From positions 26,438,468-26,502,467 of the forward strand of contig CM046299.1 in NCBI GenBank assembly GCA_025267735.1: DNA of 64,000 nucleotides, in the 5' to 3' direction. Made by a program: the position numbers and the translations under genes. Shown in pieces: positions 22,601 to 30,832 of the stretch. The notes under the pieces were generated by a model that saw only the letters and a program-made list of their open reading frames with translations, was not told the origin of the DNA and made no database searches. The number at the start of each line of letters is the position of its first letter. The stretch's first letter is position 1. The stretch is from Mactra quadrangularis. Its lineage: Eukaryota > Mollusca > Bivalvia > Venerida > Mactridae.

Positions 22601-25281
22601 AATCTTTTGTAATAGAAAATTAGGCCACCAATTGAAATTGGATCAAGAACTTACCTTATTGGAATACTGTACATGCAATACTAGTAAACATACAATTGTA
22701 TACAGCAAAAAGCAGGGTAATGCCGGCATGGGTTTGGGGTTTTTGTCTTTCATGGTTTTAATATGACGTCGATTGTTTTTGCTCAGTTGACCTAGGCTTT
22801 GATTAGGGCGGCCTTTGATAAAACTATGTATTACAATGATATGTAAACATACCTAAACTCTACAATGCATTTACCTTTATGTTCCAGTTGAAACTACAAG
22901 TATAGCGCTAATAACAGTTGGTTCTGTGTTAATAGTATTAGCTATTGTCTTTGTTGCAATAGTGACTGCAAGGTAGGTTTTCTTTTCTTAATGTGATTAC
23001 ATTAACTTAATGCAAATCTGAGTTCATACAATAGTTTGGACCCGTACCTATGACATAGGGTTCTTCTTGATTCAAGTATTGAGGTAAGTGTAACTATCTT
23101 GAACACTGCATACTATTATATGTCTCAACATCTACGGGGGCAAATACAAATGTACTGCCTTTTTAGATGTTTTTATGTCGGCGGGTTCTACATTTGGCGA
23201 TGCGAGCATCAATCGCTAACATAAAACCATGCTCCTTATAAAAAATATCCAAATTAGAACATCATTTAGACGTGATTTCTATCGTTTAATGTTAAGACCA
23301 GTAAGCCAAAATCAAGTAACCTACCTTAAGATTCGAGTGAGCACGATCTGTACTTGAAGTCATTTGGACTCATTTTACATTTCTCATATGGCCGCCTAAG
23401 GACCTGTATGAGAGAAAATGAGCAGTTGCTCATAAATAATGGGTGCCTAGTATTGGAACTTAAGGTTTTACCTCTTTTTTATCGACATTACATTGTAATA
23501 TATTCATCAGGAGATACCTATATTTAAAGATGCATTTTGCATACATAAACGTCTACAAAATTGTGTACATTTGTACATGTATAGAAACTGCAGCTGTTTT
23601 GGTCATATTATAAAACCTTTGTTGATTTTAAGGTGGTATGGTACATCTGACTTTTTTTAGATTTGCATATAATTGTTGGTACCGTTGTAAACTTGACGAT
23701 ATTTCCGATTCGGATCTACACTTTATTTGACGTCATTATTGCTAATAACGTTACCATGACGTCGTAAACATGACGACCGCGTGCACTTTTTACGTCAGTC
23801 GACAATGGTAAGAAAACGTCTATAATGTGTTGCTAAATCTTTATTTTCCGCGCCACAGCAACAAATTATACATCAATTTAAAGCTTACATCATTATCTAC
23901 CACCTGAACAGTGTAAATATACGTTTAATATTAAAATATTCGAAAGAGACAAAAACTTCCGAATTGGCAACATCAGAAAAAATCCAATAAAAATGCCTTC
24001 AAACCGGTTTAATGAAAAATCTGCCCGATAAATTTTTGCCAAGTTTTGATATGATGTAAAGCATGGTATAGACTTTCATACAGCAGAATTTGAGAAAAGT
24101 TGTCAGTACGATTTTTCCGCTATATGCGTTTAAGTATTATCGGTATGACGTCAAAAACGTCATTCTGACGTCAAGATAAAGGATTGTCTGTTTGTCATAA
24201 CCACGAATAATTGGTCATATGTTTAATTTTCACAAAATGACCAGAACATGAAAATATATAAAAATTGTATAGTTTTAACATACATATCAAAATAGAAAGA
24301 TAAATTCAAACATAAAATTTTAAATAAAGTAAGCCTTTATACATCCCTAGATACATTTACACATACATTCAATAGACTTAATTTTGGAACTTAAATTTGA
24401 GGGTGTTTCCATCCATGCACAGGTGATCAAAACAAAGACTTTCATTTGGTATATTGACGTGTATGTAATCTATGTAAATTGATATGTTTTAGAGAACTTT
24501 CCGTGTACATAAATAGACATTAACCAAATAGCATGTGATACTTTACTCTGTTCAATTATTTTCAGGAGAAGGTCTGTAAGAAGAAGAAGTCTTGCCCTCA
24601 ACAGTTCCTCTCAATTTAATGGACATCCATCTCTTGCTTTAACAATGGTAATACATACGCATACACCTTTTTATCACCGTGACACTTGTATTTACATGTA
24701 CAATGTATACTAATACATTTGACTATTTGGGCTATTGCATGGGTCTTCGCATCTCAAAATTGTGCTTACATATACGTTGGCTTAGATATTTATATAGTTA
24801 ACTACCAACCCTACTCCCGTATGAAACTTTAAAAACCAGCTATTTTGGGTTTTGATGTTGACACCACATGAAATCTATAAATCTAATTAGCAAGGCTGTT
24901 GAAACCAGGAAAATAATCGTAGGACAACTTCCAAATGTGTATGTTGTACACTGTCTGGAATTTTGTGGTGGTTGCTATCGGTTACAAAACGGATAAGTCG
25001 GCTAAACACGAATATTTGGAGCAGGCGTAAATACATAACTTAACTTTTTAACTTTGTTGAAATATTATAATGACGTCATATTTAATGAATTGCAGAATAC
25101 TTTACCACCAGCGTTTCAAGATGAGAGATCCAGACAGATAGTGAATAGTGTTGATATGGAGAATTCCTACTCGGACTTTCCAGTTTTATCCCGTAGTGTT
25201 AGAGCAGATCTTAGAATGAGTGATTCGTCTACATTCATGTCTGATCGGGCCACAAGTTTGGAAGATCACGTTCTCTACTAA
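10591..25281 (+). CDS. Split gene for a WSC-domain type I membrane receptor (11 coding exons, 476 aa)
   Basis: Reconstructed by joining exons 10591-10681, 12445-12551, 13637-13775, 14949-15086, 18413-18598, 19641-19814, 21023-21148, 22118-22234, 22888-22972, 24566-24647 and 25096-25281. All reading phases match and every junction is GT-AG except the exon 5 acceptor. The product has a signal peptide (1-30), a WSC domain (31-112), two short Cys-containing modules (113-158 and 159-220), a Ser/Thr-rich stalk (221-359), one membrane helix (about 365-387) followed by Arg-rich stop-transfer, and an 89-residue tail. About eight or more N-glycosylation sequons lie outside the membrane. WSC domains are known as carbohydrate-binding or stress-sensing modules (yeast Wsc, Kremen, polycystin-1). 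A cell-surface sensor or adhesion role is inference. I do not recognise a named orthologue. The architecture is well supported; exon 5's start is the weak point. Confidence 0.8.
11446..12011. mobile_element. PIF/Harbinger-like MITE in intron 1 (566 bp)
   Basis: Ends GCGGTGTTC and (inverted) GACGGTGTTC, flanked by TAA at 11443-11445 and 12012-12014. Subterminal arrays of CATCCGCG and CGCGGATGACG pair with each other. The minus-strand frame at 11827-12111 is a by-product. Confidence 0.7.
12322..12402 (+). mobile_element. 5'-truncated SINE, family B, in intron 1
   Basis: Matches the 3' part of the complete family B copies: GGTCCAGGAAAGCTA, then a GGCCTCCGTAAAATAACTT-like phrase and ATTGTATTGACACAGC. 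Only the tail region remains. Confidence 0.6.
12445..12551 (+). CDS. Exon 2: first half of WSC domain
   Basis: Acceptor TTTAG ends at 12444 and donor GTAAAC starts at 12552. It encodes residues 31-66, opening with GCF and carrying CLQSC. That is the WSC pattern of Gly-Cys-aromatic, then a Cys-x3-Cys helix, then an ALQ turn. Potential N-glycosylation sites are NTS, NIT, NNS and NVT. It starts in phase 1 and ends in phase 0. Confidence 0.82.
13637..13775 (+). CDS. Exon 3: second half of WSC domain
   Basis: Acceptor CTTCAG ends at 13636 and donor GTAACG starts at 13776. Residues 67-112 contain CIC, WCNKQCPG and the closing FCGG...WSVY. With exon 2 this gives the eight cysteines of a complete WSC domain (C32, C52, C56, C70, C72, C87, C91, C99). 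It runs from phase 0 to phase 1. The CxC/CGG/SVY spacing makes the family call firm. Confidence 0.85.
14018..14659. repeat. Long inverted repeat in intron 3 (arms ~310 bp)
   Basis: The left arm (about 14018-14330) reads inverted as the right arm (about 14345-14659). Matching phrases include GGACTGACGTTCGGAAGGC, TTTGGATTTATGAAAAAA, ACATTTAGAAA and the outer ends TTAAGGGTKTATCA. The spacer is only about 15-40 bp. In the pre-mRNA this would fold into a nearly continuous duplex. Probably a foldback-type MITE. Confidence 0.8.
14949..15086 (+). CDS. Exon 4: short Cys module, lectin-like tail
   Basis: Acceptor TTATAG ends at 14948 and donor GTAAGT starts at 15087; it is symmetric (phase 1 to 1). 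Residues 113-158 include GCVSVKKGNEYSVLPC and FHLCSKF, which resemble the last strands of a C-type lectin fold (Cys-Val ... Cys ... Phe-x-x-Cys). Too short for a whole lectin domain, so the resemblance is tentative. Sequons NDT and NVS are present. Confidence 0.75.
15125..15435. repeat. Intron 4 duplicated segment, copy 1
   Basis: Shares TTGTTCG...TCGAACAAC, GARATCRGTRTAGCAA, CTCAACTCTTCAA and CCCTGTGGKRARCCCC with the segment at 15757-15990. The frame at 15124-15426 on the minus strand is not a supported gene. Confidence 0.6.
15757..15990. repeat. Intron 4 duplicated segment, copy 2
   Basis: Second, shorter copy of 15125-15435 with the same order of shared phrases, about 630 bp downstream. 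The phrase GTCGAACAACTCCAGTGCC near 16919 may be the far end of the same family. Confidence 0.55.
16990..17900 (+). repeat. 46-bp minisatellite in intron 4 (~20 units)
   Basis: Unit built on AATAAATATCGCCATACAAA then ACAAGACAGTGAAATATCAA and TCGTTC. Edge units are more diverged than central ones. The minus-strand frame 17579-17884 is an artefact of this array. Confidence 0.85.
17950..18080 (+). repeat. ATGT/ATGC microsatellite
   Basis: Irregular run of CATGTATG, TGTATGAA and GCATGCATGCATG units between the minisatellite and exon 5. Confidence 0.75.
18413..18598 (+). CDS. Exon 5: Cys-containing extracellular module (start uncertain)
   Basis: Donor CAG/GTAAAA lies at 18599. The reading includes APNWTYSCGYLIDDSNSYEQ and TEKCVSRDVTGENFW, coding-like and locally GC-richer than its surroundings. 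A good pyrimidine tract ends in ATGG where TAG is expected, so the best phase-matched acceptor (18411-18412) reads GG instead of AG. The only canonical phase-matched alternative is AG at 18480-18481, giving an exon from 18482 and a 453-residue protein. A separate transcript starting at the ATG at 18409 is a third possibility. Symmetric phase 1-1. Confidence 0.6.
19111..19590 (+). repeat. Dispersed ~520-bp repeat, copy B (intron 5)
   Basis: Parallel to 25620-26090 from GTCCAACTTT through AGTGTGCTATCGGATTTAGG, then diverges just before exon 6; the last ~55 bp of the full-length copy is missing. Confidence 0.75.
19641..19814 (+). CDS. Exon 6: Thr/Ser-rich mucin-like stalk
   Basis: Acceptor CACAG ends at 19640 and donor GTAAGT starts at 19815; symmetric phase 1-1. 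Residues 221-278 are dominated by Thr, Ser and Pro, with a 13-residue near-repeat (STTETWTSTITTD then STTETWTPTITTD). This looks like an O-glycosylated spacer holding the N-terminal domains away from the membrane. Confidence 0.8.
19857..20110 (+). repeat. Dispersed repeat shared with 57720-57962
   Basis: Begins GGGTCTGTCCGCTCCAT and contains AGATAGGTTGTCTCC and GGAGATTTTC. The inverted counterpart at 57720-57962 ends ATGGAGCGGACGGACCC. Sits in intron 6. Confidence 0.65.
20708..20893 (+). other. Possible alternative exon in intron 6
   Basis: An 79-codon open stretch (20674-20911) ends at a good donor, CTG/GTGAGTC. A phase-1 acceptor (GAAG at 20707) would give a symmetric 186-nt exon compatible with exons 6 and 7. 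The reading includes RFCQSNYPRYVRCVKEE and VVADDESCEK, Cys-containing and charged. The acceptor lacks a good pyrimidine tract, so this may be a relic. Confidence 0.25.
21023..21148 (+). CDS. Exon 7: stalk exon, first copy
   Basis: Acceptor AACAATAG ends at 21022; donor CAGA/GTGAGTAT starts at 21149; symmetric phase 1-1. Residues 279-320 are Ser/Thr/Pro-rich and include PNTSRSTDKA and STPSTTELLDL. Exon 8 is a near-identical copy about 1.1 kb downstream. The donor is the first base block of a 47-bp minisatellite. Confidence 0.78.
21145..21896 (+). repeat. 47-bp minisatellite starting on the exon 7 donor (16 units)
   Basis: Units start every 47 bp from 21145 with CAGAGTGAGTATAAA, then TTCATTGCGAAAACGTTAAG and ATTCACACTAA. 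The first unit's CAGA is the end of exon 7 and its GTGAGT is the donor. All but the last unit keep AGAGTGAGT. Unit length is not a multiple of three. Confidence 0.9.
22118..22234 (+). CDS. Exon 8: stalk exon, second copy
   Basis: Acceptor ACAATAG ends at 22117; donor CAGA/GTAAGT starts at 22235; phase 1-1. Residues 321-359 repeat exon 7 with few changes and lose three residues near the end (LYSKQ instead of LYPTNTKQ). About 80 bp of upstream intron is also duplicated (near 20943-21022 and 22040-22117), so this is a tandem genomic duplication. Confidence 0.78.
22888..22972 (+). CDS. Exon 9: transmembrane helix
   Basis: Acceptor TTCCAG ends at 22887; donor AAG/GTAGGT starts at 22973. It runs from phase 1 to phase 2. 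It encodes residues 360-387, including ALITVGSVLIVLAIVFVAIV, a membrane-spanning helix. The next exon supplies a run of arginines on the inner face, which fixes the type I orientation. Confidence 0.85.
22973..24565. other. Intron 9 with a cluster of TGACGTCA-like motifs
   Basis: Between about 23690 and 24175 there are several CRE-like motifs (TGACGTCA, ATGACGTC, TTACGTCA, CTGACGTCAAG). Otherwise AT-rich intron with no coding-like frame. Confidence 0.35.
24566..24647 (+). CDS. Exon 10: juxtamembrane basic segment
   Basis: Acceptor TTTTCAG ends at 24565; donor ATG/GTAATA starts at 24648; phase 2 to 0. It encodes RRRSVRRRSLALNSSSQFN and onward (residues 388-415). The RRRS motifs are candidate basophilic-kinase sites as well as stop-transfer. 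Confidence 0.82.
25096..25281 (+). CDS. Exon 11: cytoplasmic tail and stop codon
   Basis: Acceptor AATTGCAG ends at 25095 and the frame closes at TAA (25279-25281). Residues 416-476 are polar and Ser-rich. YSDF (440-443) fits the Yxx-hydrophobic endocytic signal. No ITAM or kinase domain is present. The protein ends in HVLY. No polyadenylation site could be assigned with confidence; AATAAA occurs at about 25869 and 26544. Confidence 0.82.
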   Translation, partial: NTLPPAFQDERSRQIVNSVDMENSYSDFPVLSRSVRADLRMSDSSTFMSDRATSLEDHVLY

Positions 25282-25415
25282 TCTATTGATATGTATGGCA
25301 TTATAAAATCCGATTTGCCATGAAGACAAATTTAATCTGGTGGGTTGTCTTTTATAGAGAAAGAGATAATGGGTATTTTGTTACCAAGTAATTCTATTGC
25401 TAAATATAATTCATA

Positions 25416-25521
25416 TGTCAGTGGGGCATACACTTACCCCGCTGATTTAAATCGATCGTGAGTGACAGAAGTACTGTTCTAAGTATTTAAGTCAGTGGGG
25501 TAATGTATGCCACCCTGACAT
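25416..25521. mobile_element. Hairpin MITE, CAGTGGGGCATAC family, copy 1
   Basis: Left end TGTCAGTGGGGCATACACTT then ACCCCGCTGATTTAAAT; the right end is its inverted counterpart (ATTTAAGTCAGTGGGG ... CCACCCTGACA). Lies just 3' of the receptor stop codon. The inner part of the terminus is the same phrase as the 44-bp satellite unit at 51797. Confidence 0.7.
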
Positions 25522-25619
25522 GATTATAGTGTTCAGACATGAACACCTATGACTATAATTATTCATGCTGTTAAACAGTGCACTTAATGGCAAAATTGAA
25601 CATAGGCGGCCGACGAGGC

Positions 25620-26147
25620 ATGTCCAACTTTAAGTCACATACATGATCTCAAGTCGATACTCAATTTTCAATAGAAAAGTATAGGGGGGAATTCTTTAAA
25701 CGGCCATTTCTCTTTTATCTTTTAAGATATCAATTTTGTGCAAATGATGTTAAAAAGTTTAAACTTTCTTCTTTCTCATGGTAGTTTTTACATTTTTGTA
25801 AAATTGTAAAGTTTTGGTCTGTTTTGAGGTTTTATTTGACAACTCACGTTACTATAAAATAAGAAGGAAAATAAATACATATGCTGATATAACTTGAAAA
25901 ATCAAGCATTTCCGTTTCTTTGATCAAATTTGTGCAAATGGCATGAGAAAGCTGTATGTTTCTAGTTTCTGGGACATTTTTCATTTTTAAAATATCTTAA
26001 TGAAGTTGTAGTCTATTTTGCACTTTTTTTTCAAACGTTTTGGATTTAATGTATTTTTTTCTTAATTTTATAGTGTGCTATCGGATTTAGGGACCCCTGA
26101 TGTGATTGTATGATACATTGTGCATAGCAAGGCATAGCGGGTACACT
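25620..26147 (+). repeat. Dispersed ~520-bp repeat, copy C
   Basis: Full-length plus-strand copy from GTCCAACTTT to GCGGGTACACTTTT; inverted equivalent at 73-595. Confidence 0.75.
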
Positions 26148-28335
26148 TTTATGACAGGATTACCTTCCTGTCTCTATTTCGTGGATAACTAGTTGTATCT
26201 GCCAAATGATCTAACAATAGAGGTTTAGAAATAATTATCATTCTACACTGTTTCGTAATAACTGAAAAAAGACATGCTATTGTTTTAATTTCACCTCAAT
26301 AATTATAATTTCTTCAATTGTTGATACCTTAAATTCTTTTTTACATAATACTTAATTCTTGCAAAACAATTTCATTAAAAAATGAAATGTTTATACTGTT
26401 ACTTATTAATGCATGGACATTTTAGTCTTAGTAAAATATTGCCACGGACAAACGAAACAAAAAAAAGTTATTGACGGCTTAACAATAACGATGATGATTG
26501 AATAATTTGTTGCAATTTAAATTTATCACTTAACCATTGTTACAATAAAAATACGGCCTATCAAAATAAATGGATGGGCAATTAAGTAATTTAAAAAAGC
26601 TGATATATAATCTCATTCTAACAAATAATATTACAATTGTCAATTTTGTTTCAACTTACTGTCATGTATACAAAATGTCACCTCAAAAGTACTGACATAT
26701 TTATTTGTTAATTTACACCTTATACACAATGGACAATAATACATAAATACATACATTTGTCTACTAAGGATTAAACCCCCCCCCCCCCCCCGATAAAAAA
26801 TTAAAATCTTTATGATCGTGGTCTATGATCCTTATCTTATCTTATCTTATCGATCACAACATGGGGCCATGGCTTGTAGATTGTAGTATCGCAATACTGA
26901 TGTATCTACGATCAATGCTATATGTCTGTATCAAACAGTGAAAATCTTGATGGGTCTAAAAGTTGGGTATGTTCTAAGAAAAAAAATGCTATACATATAC
27001 ATAACCTATATTCTCTATAAAATGCGCCTCCGCCAATAACCGCCCACTATTTTTGAAAAAAGGAACATACCTAAATTGATTTCAAATTCAAAATAAGTCC
27101 CAGATAAAAAGTAACAAAGGACCGTCTTTAGCCTCACTGAATAAGTAAAGAAACGATAAAAGAAGTCGCTTTTCATATTTGCATTTAAAGGCTCCCACTT
27201 ATGCTACACCTAATATGTCTCTTCACAAAGTTAGACTAGCAAGAATTTTCAGTTTAATATTACATTACGAGGGTAAATACCGTCAGTTTCTGGGGGGGGA
27301 GGGGCTATGCCCCAAGAACCCTTCCAGGGTCAACAGCCCTTGAAATCCTTTCTCACGCTTTGACCCTTGCCACCATTGACAGGTCTGCACACTATAGTCA
27401 GATATTTATCTTAAATATAAACGTATATAACTTTGTAAGGCAGTCGATCTGATTAAAACCCGATCTAAAATTTTCCGCTCACCTACTCGCTAATTTGAGC
27501 TGGCCTTTTTCAAACGAAGGTCACGTTCAGGTGACCTTTTCTCATCATAATTTTCATGACGAAATTGTTATGATACGTAACTTGTTTACATCGTCTATGT
27601 CACGTAATTTGAAATGAGCCATCCAATCACAGACTGTGAATAATACCGCTGTTAAATTAGCTTGCAAACCTTGGTCTAAAAATAGAAATTACGAAATCAA
27701 AATGCTATTAAGTGTTTTGTCTAGATGCAAGCTATGCATTGATTGGTCGACACAAAGTTCATCTGGACGTGACCTTCCACGGAGACAGTAGAGATCCTGT
27801 ACGACAATGCTCTACAGGATATCTGTTTACAGAGGTTGTACGGCAGTTTGGTGTGTTATTGTCAGATTTATTGCTTTTTTAGACATATGGCAACTCATAT
27901 GATGAGCGACAAAGTATATAATTGAGTGCCTTAAAAGAACATGTATTCTAGTAAATTGACAAATTGTTACTCACAAGGCAAATTATAACCAGACTTAGCT
28001 TCACTACTAGAGTAGACATACAATCTACCAAAAGTCTCAATTTGTTGTCCTATTTAATAGTTTTTGTCAGGAATTTTGAAATGCTTTTTGCTTTTGATTT
28101 ATAATTTTTGTTATGATAATATTTATTATTGAGACTACAAAAGTAGCTTGAAAACTATGTTATAGAAAAGAATTTCATAAAACTTGTAATACCAAATACA
28201 TAAAGGATTGTGGTTCTTTAAAACAACTTTATTTTTTCCGTAAATTCCCTTTGTCTCCAAACGTTTGTTGGGACCTGCATACCATTACCTTAATAATCTG
28301 TATATTACAGAACTATTGTTAAATCTTATACAATT
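26148..28335. other. Intergenic: poly-C run, TTATC microsatellite, no gene
   Basis: A run of about 17 C lies near 26777-26793 and (CTTAT)n near 26831-26850. A G-run (TGGGGGGGGAGGGG) lies near 27292. No coding-like frame or tRNA seen. Confidence 0.45.
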
Positions 28336-28337
28336 GT

Positions 28338-28486
28338 CATTGGACATACATTAACCCCACTGATTTAAATATAAGAAATTTGGCTTATTATCCCTGTACA
28401 TAAATACAGGTATATAATTTCATCCATACTGAGTACAGACATATTGTAGTGAGTATTTAAATCAGCAGGCTAGTGTATTGGCCATT
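28338..28486. mobile_element. Hairpin MITE, CATTAACCCC family, copy 2
   Basis: Left GGACATACATTAACCCCACT then GATTTAAATA; right inverted TATTTAAATCAGCAGGCTAG then TGTATTGGCC. Diverged relative of 25416-25521. Confidence 0.6.
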
Positions 28487-28744
28487 TACAGTTGAATGCA
28501 GTATTGACTCTTATTTGTTTAGGGTACCACAAAAATATTGCTGAACTATTCTTTGTATACAGGTATTTATTTTTGGAACTTTTTGCATTTTCATTTTTAG
28601 AAAAAAATAAAGTTTTCATAGAAATTTTACTGTAGCTCCGAGTTGGTTGATTCATTTTGTTATAAACTATAAAACGTTCCAACATTTATGCATCAAACTT
28701 TGCCAATCCTATGTTGATACTTGATAAAAAATGAAACTGCTGTG

Positions 28745-28806
28745 TCAGTGCAAAACTAGTGTACATACTTCTTTATTTACAAGTAGTTAGACTAGTTTTG
28801 CACTGA
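28745..28806. mobile_element. Short hairpin element, GTCAGTGCAAAACTAGT ends
   Basis: GTCAGTGCAAAACTAGT and ACTAGTTTTGCACTGAC are perfect inverted 17-mers separated by about 28 bp. Confidence 0.65.
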
Positions 28807-28994
28807 CCCACCAAAAGATAACTCAATAATAACAAACTCTAGTCATGACCATGTAAATAGGGAGCACACATACTCTTGAATGTTGTCATATATACAAATT
28901 ATACTTCGGCATGAGTGAACTTGGTGTAGTTTGTTGGTTTCTTTTGTTGGGTTCAAAGCGGTAGCAACACATTGTATAGGTCATATAACAGCAG

Positions 28995-29240
28995 TTAGTC
29001 AACTTACTCACTCCTCCTGGAAAGGCTAAATCTCTGGATTTATCAGTAAACCAACTACTGGGCGCATACTTTCGTCAGTGACTGACAACTGCCCTACATT
29101 ATGAGAAATCATTGGTAGGAGGAAGAATGGCCATAGAAATAATTCCATGACCAAACTCCGCAAAACCCCTTCCTGAGAATCGAACCCATGACCCTCGATC
29201 AGTAGACTAGCGTGCTACTAACTGAGCTTGCCAGGTCGGC
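28995..29240 (-). mobile_element. tRNA-derived SINE, family A, minus copy
   Basis: Inverted copy of 5772-6050. The tRNA-like head is at the right end (GAATCGAACCCATGACC...GGTCGGC), and the body with GCATACTTTCGTCAGT lies to the left. Confidence 0.72.
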
Positions 29241-29292
29241 AAGTTAATGTAGGAAGGTGAATAAGAATCCTGTTAACTTGATGTATGTGAAG

Positions 29293-29945
29293 ACAACAGT
29301 AACGGCAGTACAGCAGTACAGCAGTAAAGCCTTACTGCTAGAATTTTCGGCAGTACAGCAGTAAAGTCTTAGTACTAGAATTTTTAGGCAATACAGCAGT
29401 ACTGTTAGAATTTTCGGCAGTACAGCAGTACTGTTAGAATTTTCGGCAGTACAGCTTTAGAGCCTTACTGTTAGAATTTTCGGCAGTACAGCTTTAAAGC
29501 CTTACTGTTAGAATTTTCGGTAGTACAGCAGTACTGTTAAAATTTTCGGCAGTACAGCAGTACTGTTAGAATTTTCGGTAGTACAGCAGTACTGTTAGAA
29601 TTTTCGGCAGTACAGCAGTATTGTTAGAATTTTCGGCAGTACAGCAGTACTGTTAGAATTTGCGGCAGTGCAACAGTACTGTTAGAATTTTCGGTAGTAC
29701 AGCAGTACTGTTAGAATATTCGACAGTACAGCAGTACTGTTAGAATTTTCGGTAGTACAGTAGTACTGTTAGAATTTTCGGCAGTATAGCAGTACTGTTA
29801 GTATTTTCGGTAGTACAGCAGTACTGTTAGAATTTTCGGTAGTACAGCAGTACTGTTAGAATTTTCGGTAGTACAGCAGTACTGTTAGAATTTTCGTCAG
29901 TACAGCAGTACTGTTAGAATTTTCGGCAGTACAGCAGTACAACGG
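29293..29945 (+). repeat. 29-bp minisatellite (CAGTACAGCAGTACTGTTAG)
   Basis: About 22 units of CAGTACAGCAGTACTGTTAG plus AATTTTCGG. The first few are longer, with AAGCCTTACTG inserts. CAGTACAGCAGTACTG is near-palindromic, so each unit can form a small hairpin. Confidence 0.85.
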
Positions 29946-30194
29946 TAAACATCTACTGTTTCCACGCTACAACAGTAAACCTTTTCCGAGAGAATTTTCC
30001 TCAGTACAGCAGACTGCTGTATCATTCTAGCAAATTATTTTTAATTTTGCCTCTCAGAATTCCCAGATTATAGAATTTATATGTTTGAATCCTCTATAAG
30101 GTCCAAAATTTAAAGTACATATAGAGCCAATCTAGGATGTCGATATTTGCAGGGGATATGTTAAAAAAATACTATTATATATGAAAAAAATAGC

Positions 30195-30397
30195 TTGTTT
30201 GTTTTAATTGGTTTTTAACGTCGCATTCAACACACATTTAGGTTATATATACTACGCCAGCTCTTCCTACTATAATACCCTACCACGACACGGACAACTC
30301 ATATATAGGGTATGACATCGTACCGCAACCGGGCTCGAACTCGTGATCTCCGGATTCGAAGTCAGACATGCTAGCCGATACGCCATGGCCGCAGCTA
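30195..30397 (-). mobile_element. tRNA-derived SINE, family C, diverged minus copy
   Basis: Right end CCATGGCCGCAGC with the B-box-like GGGCTCGAACTC; the body AGCTCTTCCTACTATAA and GTAGGGTATTAT-like blocks match the other family C copies. Tail TTTTTAACGTCGCATTCAAC at left. Confidence 0.65.
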
Positions 30398-30765
30398 AAT
30401 AAAGAAAAAGAATGAAGGAACACATTTAGTGATCCAAGTAATTAATATATATATATTATTCTTGTTGGGTTTATATCAATGTTTATTTTACAAAAAAATG
30501 TCTTACACGATCACAGTCTACTGCTGGTTCTTGTAACACTATGACCATGAAATATGCAATAAAATACCCATTTTAAAAACGCTGAATGAACAAGCTTTCA
30601 TTTGGTATATAATACTGTTATAGTAAGATTTCTTTCACCTTACGAAGGTCAAAGTGCATTGAATATTCATGAAGAAGATCCGAATGCGATGAACAGGTGT
30701 GCGATACAATACTAGCAAGCGTTAATTACAATTACTTTGACGCATTTCACTAACTGATATCCTTA

Positions 30766-30832
30766 GCCCAGTGGTAACGCGTCGGCAGTCAGACCTAAAG
30801 GTTTAAGGTTCAAATCCCAGTAGCATAATATT
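30766..30832 (+). other. tRNA-like segment (pseudo-tRNA or SINE head)
   Basis: A-box-like TTAGCCCAGTGGTAACGCG and B-box-like GGTTCAAATCCCAGTAGC at tRNA spacing. The acceptor stem does not pair convincingly, so it is not called a gene. Confidence 0.4.

Noticed and set aside
26777..26793. Poly-C run as a functional quadruplex on the minus strand
   Set aside because: A lone homopolymer is equally explained by slippage or assembly error; no other evidence.
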